64,000 bases of DNA from Spodoptera frugiperda (GCF_023101765.2 NC_064224.1:5474103-5538102), one strand, 5' to 3'; counted from the first letter of the stretch, positions 19,369-29,822 are shown. Numbers and translations are program-made. Notes: generated by a model not told the origin, from the sequence alone.

Positions 19369-19488
19369 ACGGCCCAAAAGGCCGGCGACGCACTTATTAC
19401 GCCTTTGGTTTTTCGGGTGTCCATGGGCGGCAGCAATTACTCAACATTAGGTGATCCGTCTGCTCTTTTACCGGCTTATACCATAAAA
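19369..19488 (-). repeat. Dispersed family D, partial
   Basis: cccaaaaggccggcgacgca, cttattacgcctttggtttt, cgggtgtccatgggcggcag and gtgatccgtctgctctttta are antisense to the D 5' half at 20451. Confidence 0.8.
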
Positions 19489-19920
19489 CAATAATAACAC
19501 ACAAAGATTCGTAGAACTGAAGCTAATAAAATAATGAGATATTTTTATTTCTAAGTACGCACGTTGTTAAATATAATGATGGCTAATTAAAAGGATACCG
19601 TACAACGGAATAAATAGACAGAAATGCGGTTACTTTGATCTTAGGAATTCTCAAAAAGGGTCTTATACTTTGGCAACGTCTAATATACATATAGATTGTT
19701 ATATATAAACATTTCATCGCATATTTCTTCGTGTTAATTGATGACTTCCAAGAAATGTTATTATGTAAGTAATATTAAATACATATGTTATTTCAGATAT
19801 GAGATTAAGATTAGTGAATAGTGATTACAGTCATTTTACTCCCTTGCCTGCCAAAGTTGGATTTAATTGGATGCTATGAACATATACTTAAAGGAAACAT
19901 AAAACGAAATCAACATATTA
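19489..19920. other. Unassigned AT-rich DNA
   Basis: Nothing recognised. Confidence 0.35.
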
Positions 19921-20070
19921 CATTATTATTACTCACATAAATTAATAGAGAAAAGCTCTACCAGTTTCGAGTCACAGAGGGACTCTTGATCACGAGCAGC
20001 GTACGCAGACTATTGTGGCGTCTCGAAACTAGTAGAGCTTTTCTCTAATAATAATATGTGAATAAACCGT
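19921..20070. mobile_element. MITE family M copy
   Basis: agagaaaagctctaccag... (19947-19971) pairs with 20022-20046 at 24 of 25 positions. Outer tattattactcacataa / ataatatgtgaataa also pair loosely. Related sequence occurs at 25086-25235 and 35386-35515 (tcgagtcacagagggactct, ccgtgatttttag). Confidence 0.75.
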
Positions 20071-20450
20071 GATTTTTAGTTAATTTAGTATGTCTCACAA
20101 ACTTATTACATATAACAAAAGCCCCAATTCCCACACAAAATTCCTTTTAGCATGGCAGAAATGTAAATCTACATGATACATTATTTCAGTACAAGCCCAA
20201 CGGGTGCACGGTACACTTTCAAACATTTCTGCTTAGTCACGAAAATGATAGATTTTCTATGAAATTACATTTTGCGGACGACCGCCCTAGCTTTTACTTT
20301 GGTATTTCAGTCTGAAGTGGTATTAACATAACCTATATTGCAAAAGGAAAGTTGAACTATCGTATAGCGTTGGTAAGTGTTGGAAAGTTTGTGTTACATT
20401 TCATATTTAGGTTAAGAGATGTGATGTTACACATTTTTCTTTGTGTTATA
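20071..20450. other. Unassigned AT-rich DNA
   Basis: Nothing recognised. Confidence 0.35.
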
Positions 20451-20720
20451 AGACGGTAAACGAGCAGACGGGTCACTTGATGTTAAGCAATCGGAGACGT
20501 CCATGGACACCCGAAACACCAGAGGCGTTACAAGTGCGTTGCCGGTCTTTTGGGGGTTAGGAATTTAAGGGCTGACGAGGAATCGCGGATTCAAAATATA
20601 GGAAGAGGGGTAATTAGGCCTCTGGTAACGTCACTTACACAACGAAACACAACTCAAACGTTGTTTCAAGTCGATTGTCCCATTCGTGCCGAAGAATGGC
20701 TCTCCAACACTTAAAAACAT
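20451..20720 (+). repeat. Dispersed family D, near full length
   Basis: Runs from ataagacggtaaacgagcag through catggacacccgaaacacca, gttgccggtcttttgggggt, ggcctctggtaacgtcactt, the aacgttgtttcaagtcgat region and gtgccgaagaatggctctcc. Copies in both orientations recur across the window. I recognise this as a very common noctuid repeat but cannot assign a class from the sequence: I see no clear TSD, TIR or poly(A). Confidence 0.85.
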
Positions 20721-20917
20721 AATTGTGGGCACATATTTGTTAACAATGTGTGACACGGACAAAATAGCATCAAATGTCCGTACCATACAGTCTGAAGGAG
20801 TGTTCCTACATAAGTGTTTATGTTTGTGAACAAACAAGTGCGCATAGGTCTGGTGCTGGCATTATGTTAAGTTTGTTTAGTATGTTATTGTGCCATATTT
20901 GAATGTTTGAAAACAAA

Positions 20918-21072
20918 ACTTGGGATTGGGAAGAAGAAGGGAGTAATTGGCCTCTGGTAACCTCATTTACACAACGCAAGCGTTGTTTCACGTCGGTTTT
21001 CGGTGAGGCCGTAGTATCACTCCGGTCGAGCCGGCCCATTAGTGCCGAAGCATGGCTCTCCCACATTTACTT
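20918..21072 (+). repeat. Dispersed family D, 3' half
   Basis: From gggattgggaagaagaaggg to atggctctcccacatttac, with the internal palindrome acaacgcaagcgttgt. It starts about 200 bp after the preceding D copy ends, in the same orientation. Confidence 0.8.
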
Positions 21073-21418
21073 CTCAAAAATATTGCATAAGTTTATTTAT
21101 TTTGGGTTTACATTTTTAATTAGCTAAGTAAATAAGTTAAAAGTAGCCACCCACATTAGTTAGACCGTAGGTGTATTAAGCACTAAGCAATGCCAAAAAA
21201 TATGACCACCAATATATTCATCAAAGTGATTGGCATTTGCATAAGATTTAAAAATATTACCTGCCCTTTTTCGTTTTACGTGCCAATGAATAAATTGAGA
21301 CAGTTTTAGACTAATAAGTAACAGTTTTTTTTTTAAGGTAAATGACCTAACAATGGATGGTTACTAAAATATATTGAAGGTGAAATGAGAAGAATGAGTG
21401 CAGTTTTCTAGATAGACA
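21073..21418. other. Unassigned AT-rich DNA
   Basis: Nothing recognised. Confidence 0.35.
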
Positions 21419-21481
21419 ATAAATCCAGATCCAATCCATCCAAAAATATAGTTTTTTTGGATGGATTGGATCTGGATTTAT
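21419..21481. repeat. Perfect 28-bp inverted repeat
   Basis: Arm 21419-21446 (core ccagatccaatccatcc) pairs without mismatch with 21454-21481 across a 7-base loop (tatagtt). It is 29 bp upstream of the long C element's TSD. Confidence 0.88.
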
Positions 21482-21510
21482 AGTGATGTAATATTTAGAA
21501 AGAAGCCCAG

Positions 21511-22010
21511 TGTAAGTACGGTGGCGCATGAGCGGACGAACCTCTTCTCGCCCCAGCAGTTGCAGGAGACACTCCAGGCGTCGGGAATGGCACGACGATC
21601 TCTTGTCACTATAAGTGCGAGTCCGCGGAAGACGAGCAAGGTTAGCTCGCCGTCTGACCTAAACCAGACTCGTGCGTCACGTTTTGTACGCGCCTCAAAG
21701 AGTCATCAGACCACCACAGATGGGGCCCAGGAAGGCTGATGCCGACACAGAGCTGAGGATTAACTAGCGGGTTGCCGGTGCTCCGGTTCGAGAAGCACGA
21801 GTAGGTGGTGGTGCGGTGAATCTGCCATAGGTAAACGGAGTCACAGTCACAGGCAGAGGAGAAACACCGCTGTGGTGGCTGGCAAGAGTCTGGTAGGCCT
21901 CCGTCGTCTCCGCGACATGGAAAGCCCATGAAAATTACCATCGTATAGCAAAAAAGTTAAGTTTCGACGAATTTCCCCACTCAAAAAAAAAAAAAACTGT
22001 AAGTGCGGTG
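21511..22010 (+). mobile_element. Long C-family retroelement (474 bp) with 13-bp TSD
   Basis: The duplication tgtaagt(a/g)cggtg lies at 21511-21523 and 21998-22010; the body is 21524-21997 and ends in about fourteen A. Upstream of the usual C region it carries GC-rich sequence: gcgcctcaaagagtcatcag, accaccacagatggggccca, then gagctgaggattaactagcg, tgctccggttcgagaagcac. The first two segments also precede C in the LINE copy at 46215-46985 and at 57252-57520, so this is a longer 3'-end copy of the same retroelement. The 3' part is rearranged relative to the others (gtgaatctgccatag in place of ttagtcagtaagag). Confidence 0.85.
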
Positions 22011-22172
22011 TGTTTGACATCGTATTAAAATGAATTATGCTATTTTAATTTGTCTTTCTATCACGTTTCCACGAAGCGTTATTTAGTAAGTATATATACA
22101 GTTGTACTTTCAATGAAAAGGATGAGCTAATAAAAATAATAAAGTATCTTGATCCTCTCAGTATTGAAAACG

Positions 22173-22429
22173 CTAACAAATCCGTTGTATTTTCAAAGCA
22201 AAGTCACCATCGTATCGCATCGTATGGCAAACTTTTATTTCTTCTAGAATCGTATATTCCGAGATGAGATTTTCCAAACGGTCGGTACTTGCAGCTTCGT
22301 TAGTTTCTGCACAAGTGGCAGATTTATGGAAATGGCTATACTCATCAGTTTTCATGAGCTGCGCACTTGTTCCGATCGTAAACTGATCACGAAACTTGAC
22401 ATGGTTCGATAGTAATTTTCTACGATCTG
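22173..22429 (-). pseudogene. Coding-like minus-strand fragment, origin unknown
   Basis: An open frame on the minus strand runs about 85 codons from about 22429 to the stop at 22173-22175. An ATG lies at 22355-22353, but the frame is open well upstream of it. The peptide has unbiased composition, unlike the AT-driven frames around it: DRRKLLSNHVKFRDQF, then an MKTDEYSHFHKSATCAET segment, then LISEYTILEEIKVCHTMRYD, ending FALKIQRIC. An acceptor-like ttaatgttccag sits just before the DRRK codons, so it could be a last exon (about 84 codons) as well as a gene fragment carried by a TE. I do not recognise the family. No poly(A) signal was seen on the minus strand nearby. Confidence 0.4.
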
Positions 22430-22576
22430 GAACATTAAATGGTATATATTTTAGAACATATTATATGTATTATGTATTTACTTATATTTTATGAAGTTAA
22501 ACTTGTTAATAATCGAAGCGGTAAAGGTAAAGATACAAAATAACACTTACTTTTTTCCTGTCAATGTATGTGTCCC

Positions 22577-22733
22577 CTGTAATGGGGGACGAACTTACCA
22601 AAGAGCAATTAGACCTCCACAGATGGGGTCCAATTGGGCTGTTGCTGACCCGGAGCTGCGTACTACCTAGCGGTACCAGGGTTCCGGCTTGGGAAGTAGG
22701 AGTATGGTAATGGGAGCTGTAATGGGGGCGAAC
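22577..22733 (+). mobile_element. C-family internal segment flanked by 17-18 bp duplication
   Basis: ctgtaatgggggacgaac (22577-22594) and ctgtaatgggggcgaac (22717-22733) flank a 122-bp body: accaaagagcaattagacc, tccacagatggggtccaatt, acccggagctgcgtactacc, agggttccggcttgggaagt. The usual 3' half and tail are missing, which is odd for a target-primed insertion and suggests a later deletion or a different mechanism. Confidence 0.7.
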
Positions 22734-23483
22734 CAATTGCGATACATCGGGAGTAATCCCAGAATCCGTGCTATTAATAGCCCCTACACTAGTATCAATA
22801 CCAATATATCTTGCTTTGCAGTCAAACTTGACTAGCAAGGCAGTCCAACGGAATGTACATTTTTACACATCAAGCTAATATATGCTCAAAATAAGATCAT
22901 GATAAACTAGATTTGTATAATTTGATGTTTAGTCATGTGTAGGTCTAATTAAATTCTGTCCATTGAAATAAAATTCAATTAGATACTAAAATCTAATCCT
23001 AAAAAGCTAAATAAAGACAACGACTAGAAAAGTTTTCAAAACATTAATTTTTATTACATCACATTTACTCGACACTGAATTTTAATGTATTCGACATTAA
23101 AGATTAGAATCGCTTGATGATGATATTTTTTTTAATAAAGTAAAACTCTAGTGCCCATTAAAGGGTGTCGTGTTTTATTCCCAAAACGTTTTCTAAGGCT
23201 TCAGTTATTTTTAATTTTAAATAATTATGTTAAATGCTGGTTAAGTCTCAATTTTTCAACAAGGCCATTTATTTTTGTCCTTCGAATAAATGTTAATGAC
23301 AATAAATTATATTTTTAGAACAGAATAGATTATAAGTTAATTACCTACCACATTAATTAAATTACTAATGCTTTATAATTAAATTAAAATATTAACAACT
23401 TAATAGTAACTTATCGCCGTACTCAGATAACTATGCCATTGTTTAAGAACAAAATCATTACTAAGGATTAGTTTAATTATTCC
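22734..23483. other. Unassigned AT-rich DNA
   Basis: The first 70 bp (ccaattgcgatacatcggga, gtaatcccagaatccgtgct) is GC-richer and may be repeat-derived; the rest shows nothing. Confidence 0.35.
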
Positions 23484-23762
23484 ACGGTAAACGACCAGAC
23501 GGATCACCTGATGGTAAGCAATCGCCGCCGCCCATGGACATCCGAAACATCACAGGCATTACAAATGCGTTGTCGGCCGTTAGGGGTTAGTAATTTTAGG
23601 GTTGTTGGGCAATCGGGGATTGGGAAGGGTAATTGGGCCGTAACCTCACTTACACGACGAAATAAACCAAGCGTTGTTTCACGTCGGTTTTCTGTGAGGC
23701 TGTGGTATCACTCCGGTAGAGTTGACCCGTTCATGCCGAAGCATGGTTCTCCCACACTTACG
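23484..23762 (+). repeat. Dispersed family D, near full length
   Basis: cacggtaaacgaccagacgg to gaagcatggttctcccacac, colinear with the copy at 20451-20720 but with its own small indels. A 97-codon frame over it is not a gene. Confidence 0.85.
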
Positions 23763-24107
23763 TACGTAAGTTCGGCAGTTAATGATACAAAAGTAAATGC
23801 TTAATTGGTTCATTTCAAGTGTGTTTAAGCAAGGAACACATTTCTACTCACCTTTTTACGAGTAATAAGAGGAATATTATTTCATTAAAATATGCATACT
23901 TTCTAAATAACTAAATCAAAAGCATGTATCGAGAATGTTCCGTAAGTAGAATATAAATAGACGATATATTTACTGAGGTATTAAGGAATGCACTACTTAC
24001 ACTGGAGTTCCAAAATTAATTCTACATTGATTGATATCTCTGTAAAGATTGGCTACATTGTTGAACTGTAGCGATTAGCGATGATAAGAAATTAGTACTA
24101 TCCCCCT
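23763..24107. other. Unassigned AT-rich DNA
   Basis: Nothing recognised. Confidence 0.35.
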
Positions 24108-24159
24108 TACAAACCGCTTATGCGGTCAACTCACCATTCGGCCACATAAGCGGTTTGTA
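24108..24159. repeat. Perfect 15-bp inverted repeat
   Basis: tacaaaccgcttatg at 24108-24122 pairs perfectly with 24145-24159 across 22 bases. It could be a small hairpin MITE. Confidence 0.75.
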
Positions 24160-24182
24160 CCGTCTGACACGGTTACCATAGC

Positions 24183-24240
24183 GCTTGTATCATCATCATT
24201 ATCATCAGCCGAAAGACGTCAGTCAACTGTATCCAACCGT
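24183..24240 (-). repeat. RTE-type LINE 3' tail, minus strand
   Basis: Minus strand ends ...actgacgtctttcggc followed by tgatgatgatgatgat. The same tail follows readable RTE-type C-terminal codons at 30532 and 35517. Confidence 0.55.
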
Positions 24241-24870
24241 TTGTGTCAGGGTTTCACAATTTAAATTGACTCGGTCAACCACAGGGAGAAGCTAACCGCG
24301 CGGTTTGCCACTTCATGGGGCTTCATGTCAAACAAACTTTTTAGTATGTATATAAGTAGATTAGGCCATCTTTCTTGTCTCACTAACGAACCATTAAGCG
24401 GTTATCGACCCCTATTGATAAACAAAAGTATTATTAAAGGTAAAGGTATTATGTGAGAGTATACATTAACCTAAATTGTACTGAAAACTGGTTCACAACA
24501 GAAAAGAGAGCCTCGTAAATATTGAAACATGAATAAAAAAAATCCCTTAATCCTACAAAACAGCAATATCAATACAATCTTCTTTAATGCTTACAATCTA
24601 AACAAAATGAACAGACTGTTGAAAGCTATACACGTGTTGTACTGTATTGAGAATCATTTTAATTGTTTATTTTGGGTGAAGTTTAAACATTACTTGTTAG
24701 GATATAAGATTGACTGCTGCTACTAAAAGATTTTTTAAAATATAACAGATCGTCCCTGCTTTCAATAAAGAAGTAGACAGATATGCAACTTATACAATGC
24801 AACACCCACGTTTTACCAGGCATGTCATAATATTAATTAATTATGTTTCAATGCTTACTTACGTAACATA
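24241..24870. other. Unassigned AT-rich DNA
   Basis: Nothing recognised beyond a short GC patch (gctaaccgcgcggtttgcc near 24291) that is a local palindrome. Confidence 0.35.
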
Positions 24871-25081
24871 ACTGACTGCACGGTTGGTGCGGTGGCTGGG
24901 CAACTTGCTGCCGCGCAACGGGTCTAGTACCTAGTGGGTTCAATCCCGCATGGAGCAACTCTTTGTGTGATCCACAAATTGTTGTTTCGGGTCTGGGTGT
25001 CATATGCATGTGAACTTGTATGTTTGTAAACGCACCCACGACACAGGAGTAAATCCTAATGTGGGGCAACGTTTTAAAAAA
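24871..25081 (+). mobile_element. SINE family B, best copy
   Basis: Head actgactgcacggttggtgc / ggtggctgggcaact; then gggttcaatcccgcatgg as the B box; body tgatccacaaattgttgttt, tatgtttgtaaacgcaccca, cgacacaggagtaaatccta; A-rich end aacgttttaaaaaag. Between the two boxes lies an extra ggtctagtacctagt, so the head is longer than a tRNA. No TSD identified. Confidence 0.82.
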
Positions 25082-25085
25082 GAAA

Positions 25086-25260
25086 TCACTTTACACACGT
25101 ACATTAATGGAGAAAAGATCTACTAGTTTCGGATTACAGAGGGACTCTTCATCTTGAACATAGTGCGCAGTCGTGGCTACGTCGCGCAGCCTACGTCTGT
25201 AGGCATGATGAAGAGTCCCTCTGTGAGTGAACCGTGATTTTTAGGTAATTCAGTATATAT
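25086..25260. mobile_element. MITE family M copy
   Basis: acagagggactcttcatc (25136-25153) pairs perfectly with gatgaagagtccctctgt (25207-25224). The left part (ggagaaaagatctactagtt) and right part (gaaccgtgatttttagg) match the copy at 19921-20070. Confidence 0.72.
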
Positions 25261-25269
25261 ACATATATA

Positions 25270-25411
25270 ACTCACGTAACTGCTTAGCGACATAACTCAA
25301 TCAGTTAACTGCGCGACACTCGCCGTGTCGAGTATCGCTCGATGTTGATGAATAGAAGCCCCAAGCGTGGCTTGAAATTCGTCGAGTTTCTCATCGAGCA
25401 ATTACGTGAGT
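25270..25411. mobile_element. Short TIR element adjacent to MITE M
   Basis: actcacgtaactgct (25270-25284) pairs with agcaattacgtgagt (25397-25411) with one mismatch. The interior is GC-richer (gcgcgacactcgccgtgtcg). The right edge (tacgtgagtaagctgttaaa) resembles the boundary sequence of the other M copies. Confidence 0.6.
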
Positions 25412-25523
25412 AAGCTGTTAAATATAATTCATTATTTTAATATGTTTCACAATAGTTATAACACAAAAAATGTGTTATTATTTAATAGCGAGTGAATACT
25501 AAAACATGACGTTAGTTTTTATG

Positions 25524-25615
25524 GGGCCGATGGCAAAAGAAATGACGGATTACCTGATGATAAGCGATCAGTGCCGCCCATAAATTCCTGCAATACCAAA
25601 TGACTTACGTGCCTT
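25524..25615 (+). repeat. Dispersed family D, 5' fragment
   Basis: gacggattacctgatgataa, gcgatcagtgccgcccataa parallels the D 5' region, with decay after it. Confidence 0.55.
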
Positions 25616-26144
25616 ATTTATTTTCTATCGTTACCTATAAATGTTATAATTATATTTTTTTAATACTATTTAAAACAATGTTACGAATTATTATGTAAGT
25701 AGATTAAGTACTTTTGCGGTGCCCAATAGGGCTCATAGTTGGAACATATTACTGTATAAAATTGTAGACCACATTGTACACTATGGATGCATGAAGTGAT
25801 TTGATTTGATTGTTTCACGAAAATGTAACCTATTTCTAATACTCCAATACATTTTCGCCAAGTAATTGCTTGAAAACTTTGTTTTACTGGAAAAGCACTT
25901 GCAAGTTAACGTTTCATTCTCGTAGAACAGTTAAGAAATAAAATAGTTGCTCGCTGTCACGGCTATTCCGGCAACTCTATAAAGTTGTACTTCACTGACA
26001 TTGTGACACTATGTTTCTAGTGCCTATATATTTTATGTGACGACTTATTTTACGTTAGTGTCTACAAAATGTTATTTAATACAATCTGGATATTTCTTTT
26101 AATTGTTTTTTTTTAAGTGTTCATATTGATACTCGGACATAACC
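25616..26144. other. Unassigned AT-rich DNA
   Basis: Nothing recognised. Confidence 0.35.
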
Positions 26145-26225
26145 AAGTACTACTGGGCCTTTCGATATTTCCAAAATTTTCGGGTAGTAGCAAGGAATGC
26201 GAGCGTTATGTATTGCAAAAAGGTT
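26145..26225 (+). repeat. SINE family A core fragment, decayed
   Basis: agtactactgggcctttcga, attttcgggtagtagcaagg match the family A core (agtattactgggcttttttcgg ... ctcagtagtagcacgg). Confidence 0.55.
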
Positions 26226-26299
26226 TACTCTTTTATAACACTAACTGATTCGTCTGGATTACGTCCTACCTAACCTAAGTTCCTCCTTAGTACATGAGC

Positions 26300-26400
26300 T
26301 AACTGCCAATAAATTCCCGTCAAAATCGGTCCATCCATTTCAGAGATTAGCCATAACGACAGACGGACAAAAACTGTAAAAATATTATTTAAGTAAGGTA
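26300..26400 (+). repeat. Decayed TE fragment ('aaatcggtcc' type)
   Basis: aattcccgtcaaaatcggtc, catccatttcagagattagc, aacgacagacggacaaaaac is a pattern I associate with LINE/Helitron debris in moths. A weaker piece lies near 3400. Confidence 0.4.
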
Positions 26401-26887
26401 TTGTAAGTATATTCATAAGCATCTAGTAAAAAGCGGTTATGTGAGATGTTATATGGCATGTGAGATGTATGAACTTTATGACATAACTGGTAGAAATGTG
26501 AAATGAGTATAAAATAATATGTGTAACATTACTATGTTAAATGTTAACTAAATTAATCCTATCCGCTTATAAAACGTTCCCGCTCGCTTCCAATCGCACC
26601 TCATTGCACCGAACTAAGTATTTGTTGATCTTGGACGAAGATACAGCTGATTGAAGGAGATTGATGGGCACACATAAATAGACCATCTCCCAATACTTCA
26701 GACGTGTGAATGTTACATTTTAAACAATGTTTGTAAATGTTTGTGATAAATAAAAAATCGTTAAATATACGCTACGCTTACAGTATGCTGAAAGTATGCA
26801 ATTTTTTGTACGGAATTCTTCGTCTTAAATATATTATGTTGTTACGATTTTGGAGGTGGTTTATTTTTTTGTGGGCGTGGTCTTCGT
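26401..26887. other. Unassigned AT-rich DNA
   Basis: Nothing recognised. Confidence 0.35.
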
Positions 26888-27062
26888 TAAAATAACCCCA
26901 CACTAGAATTTTCTCCTGTACCGTGGGTGCGTTTACAAACATATAATTTTTCAAGCCACACCCAAACTCGAAACAATAATTTGTGGATTGCACACAGAGT
27001 TGCTGTGTGCGGGAATCGTACACGCTACCCGTTGCATTGCCACCGCATCAACTGTGCAACTC
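26888..27062 (-). repeat. SINE family B copy, minus strand
   Basis: ataaccccacactagaattt, ctcctgtaccgtgggtgcgt, tgtgtgcgggaatcgtacac (antisense B box), gccaccgcatcaactgtgca (antisense head). Confidence 0.78.
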
Positions 27063-27289
27063 AACCAAACTACTTATTTAGTTCTACAACATTAGTGGGT
27101 CTTATGGTTATAGAAGACTATAATACATTTTGTCAATAGCTAAATCTCTTTAGCTAGTTAGATCTTACAAAAGTAGTACAATAGTATTTCAATTGTTAGG
27201 GCTAACTGACAGATTTCTTTAGGCTTGAAAGAACCAATTTCTGTACTCTGGACATATTACCAAACTTCCATTTCGCGTCATGTCAATCT

Positions 27290-27455
27290 TCGTCCCAATC
27301 TTCCCAAACCCCGATTCTCCACCGACCCTTAAATTCCTAACCCCCAAAAGGCCGGGAGCGCACTTGTAACGTCTCTGGTGTTTCGGGTGTTAATAGGCGG
27401 CGGCGATTGCTTACCACCAGGCTTTACAAATGCTCGTTTACCGGCTTTTACCTTA
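27290..27455 (-). repeat. Dispersed family D, 5' half
   Basis: cttcccaaaccccgattctc, cccccaaaaggccgggagcg, tctctggtgtttcgggtgtt, gctcgtttaccggcttttac. Confidence 0.8.
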
Positions 27456-27845
27456 AAAAAATTCTTCCTACTACTATTGTTTATTTTAAAACTGAACTCA
27501 CTACAGAATGCCTGACCTCACTCGACCTATAAAGCCCTCAATCAATACAATAATTGATATTTCCTAGTACTGAAATAATTATCTAGGTTAGTACTTAACA
27601 AGAACACCTGTTTTGCATTGATAAATAATGTTTTACAGATAACACGAGCCGATGATAATGATAATCTCGCTTTGTGTGTCAATATCCTCAACAATAGTTG
27701 CTTTGTAAATATTTTTATTTATAGTAAACAATAAATATATCATGTCTCAACGACAACGAACATTTTCAACGGTATATAGCAGTCTACTGCTGTTCTATAG
27801 ACCTCATCTAAATAAGAGAGTTCACCATAATTTAATTATCAGAGA
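27456..27845. other. Unassigned AT-rich DNA
   Basis: Nothing recognised. Confidence 0.35.
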
Positions 27846-28128
27846 GCCAAGCTTCGGAACGAATGGGCCGGCTCAACAATGATACTACGGCTTCACAGAA
27901 AACCGGCGTGAAACAACGCTAGCGTTGTAATTCATCATGAGTGAGGTTACTGGAGGCCCCTTCACAATCTTCCCAATCCCGATTCCCTAACAACTCTTGA
28001 ATTTGTAACCCCCAAATGGCCGGCAATTAGGTACATCGCACTTATAATACCTCTGGTGTTTCAGGTGTCCAGGCAATGGAGATTGCTTACCATCAGGTGA
28101 TTTATTTGCTCGTTTACCAGTATATTCC
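27846..28128 (-). repeat. Dispersed family D, near full length
   Basis: From gagagccaagcttcggaacg (antisense 3' end) to ttgctcgtttaccagtatat (antisense 5' end), with small insertions (aattaggtacat). Confidence 0.82.
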
Positions 28129-28149
28129 AGATAAAATATCCTCAAATCC

Positions 28150-28215
28150 GTATCCATTAAAAGGCTGGCAACGCACTTATAACTCCTCTGGAGTCACGGG
28201 TGTAGGGTCTTAATA
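28150..28215 (-). repeat. Dispersed family D, fragment
   Basis: attaaaaggctggcaacgca, cttataactcctctggagtc. It directly follows the larger D copy in the same orientation. Confidence 0.6.
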
Positions 28216-29562
28216 TTACACCCATCAGTATCTATAGAGCTATCTATTAAGACCTTGAATTTCAACACATTCATAGGTAGGTATGTAGGTACTTATTGAC
28301 GGTTGACGGTATTGTTGAAAGCTGAATGGTTACATCAATTTGTCACGTCGTCGATTTCTGAAGTGTTACAAATCTGTTCCCCAAAATGAACTGAACATCG
28401 GTTCTGTACTACGTGTAAACCTCAGAATTAATGCAATTATAACGATAAATAATGATGTCACGTTCACCAAAGTGGAATTGATCGGTTCAGTGATGGGGTT
28501 CTGTAATGTATTTCTGGAAAATTGGTTTGATAGTAAGTTTAGTCTGTTTGTTGATTAATGGGCCTTTGGAGTCAATCTTTTAGGGACTAGAATGATTACA
28601 AAAAACAAATCCTGGGTGTGCCAGTAATTACAATTGTGTTTGTTTTTTTACCGAGTGATCTTAATCAGATCGATCATGTATTGTCTTTTGAATGAGATGA
28701 CGAAGAAATCTTTCAATCTGTAAGTACGTTACATCTAATAACCATCTACATTTTATCATAAGAAAGAGTATTGTATACAAAAAGACTCAGCAACTTTCAT
28801 TCAAGCAATCCGCCAAACTTTAGCAAATCCAACCAAAACTAATAAAAAATAAACACACAATAAATCAATTTCTCTTCCTTAAAAACGAGCGAAAATATCT
28901 TATAGCGCCCACAACAAAATGTTTCCTAGAAAAAAAAAACGCAAATTTTACAGCTAATAAATCTTAGAAACGTCGGTTAGGTCCACAAAAAAGTCGTTTG
29001 TATGAAAAAATACTTCTCCATTTCTATAGACAGAGTTTCAGCCGATCACTCTTCTCAAAATGCTTTTGAAGCACTATAAATTCACGCAAAGCTACCAACG
29101 TCTCGTACCACGATATTCACATTCACGGAATTCTCATTTTCAAAACTAATTTCAGCAAAGAGCTCGTTTTTCGTGAATAGAACTCGTTAGAGAAAATTGT
29201 CATGAGATTTTATATAATGGTAGAAGTCGTTTGGTTTTTTAGAGCTGAGTATAAATTTTTATGGGCTGTAGGTAAGCGGTGAAATGTCGGAAGATATAAC
29301 CGTATATCAGTCTGTTCGGGATTCGATTTGGTCTCTCCAAATTGGTGTGGAAACGAACTTGATCTTGGACAGAACCAAGGACATTATACGAGTACTACTT
29401 TTTAGAAGGAGGAAATGGAAATTATTTCATGACTTTATATTCATTATTTTCTTAAAAACGTAAGTAGGTTGAAGCGTATTTCTTTATAAGAGGTTAAATA
29501 TATAGGATTATTCTAGTTTAGTAGTTAATGACCCACTTAATTATAACACTAAAATTGAACAA
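28216..29562. other. Unassigned AT-rich DNA, about 1.35 kb
   Basis: One of the longer stretches free of recognised repeats. The 28900-29230 part has fewer long A/T runs, but no coding frame or family stood out. Confidence 0.35.
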
Positions 29563-29580
29563 ATTGTGATATATCACAAT
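29563..29580. repeat. Perfect 18-bp palindrome
   Basis: attgtgatatatcacaat abuts the 5' end of the truncated SINE A copy at 29581. Confidence 0.7.
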
Positions 29581-29668
29581 GTACATTGTATAGCGGCATT
29601 ACGTGCCGTAATGTGCACCTCTGCCTACCCCTTCGGGGATAAAAGACGTGACGTTGTGTGTGTGTGTG
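29581..29668 (+). repeat. SINE family A 3' end plus TG microsatellite
   Basis: tgtatagcggcattacgtgc, cgtaatgtgcacctctgcct, accccttcggggataaaaga, then acgttgtgtgtgtgtgtg. It is 5' truncated. The (TG) run begins exactly at the SINE tail, as microsatellites often do. Confidence 0.82.
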
Positions 29669-29779
29669 TATGAGACCATGACTGTGAAGCTCATTAATTT
29701 TATTATTCTTGTCTTGAAAACGCAAGCATATATTTTTATTGAAGCCCTCGGGGATCTGTCGTTATATATTTTATGGGAT

Positions 29780-29822
29780 AAACCGGTAAACGAGCTGATG
29801 GCTTACTTTATGGTTAGGTTAG
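29780..29822 (+). repeat. Dispersed family D, 5' fragment
   Basis: aaccggtaaacgagctgatg followed by gcttactttatggttag. Confidence 0.5.

Noticed and set aside
21461..21739. 92-codon frame and opposing 99-codon frame
   Set aside because: Fall in the long C retroelement's GC-rich untranslated part; no match to the ORF2 codons seen at 46.5-46.9 kb.
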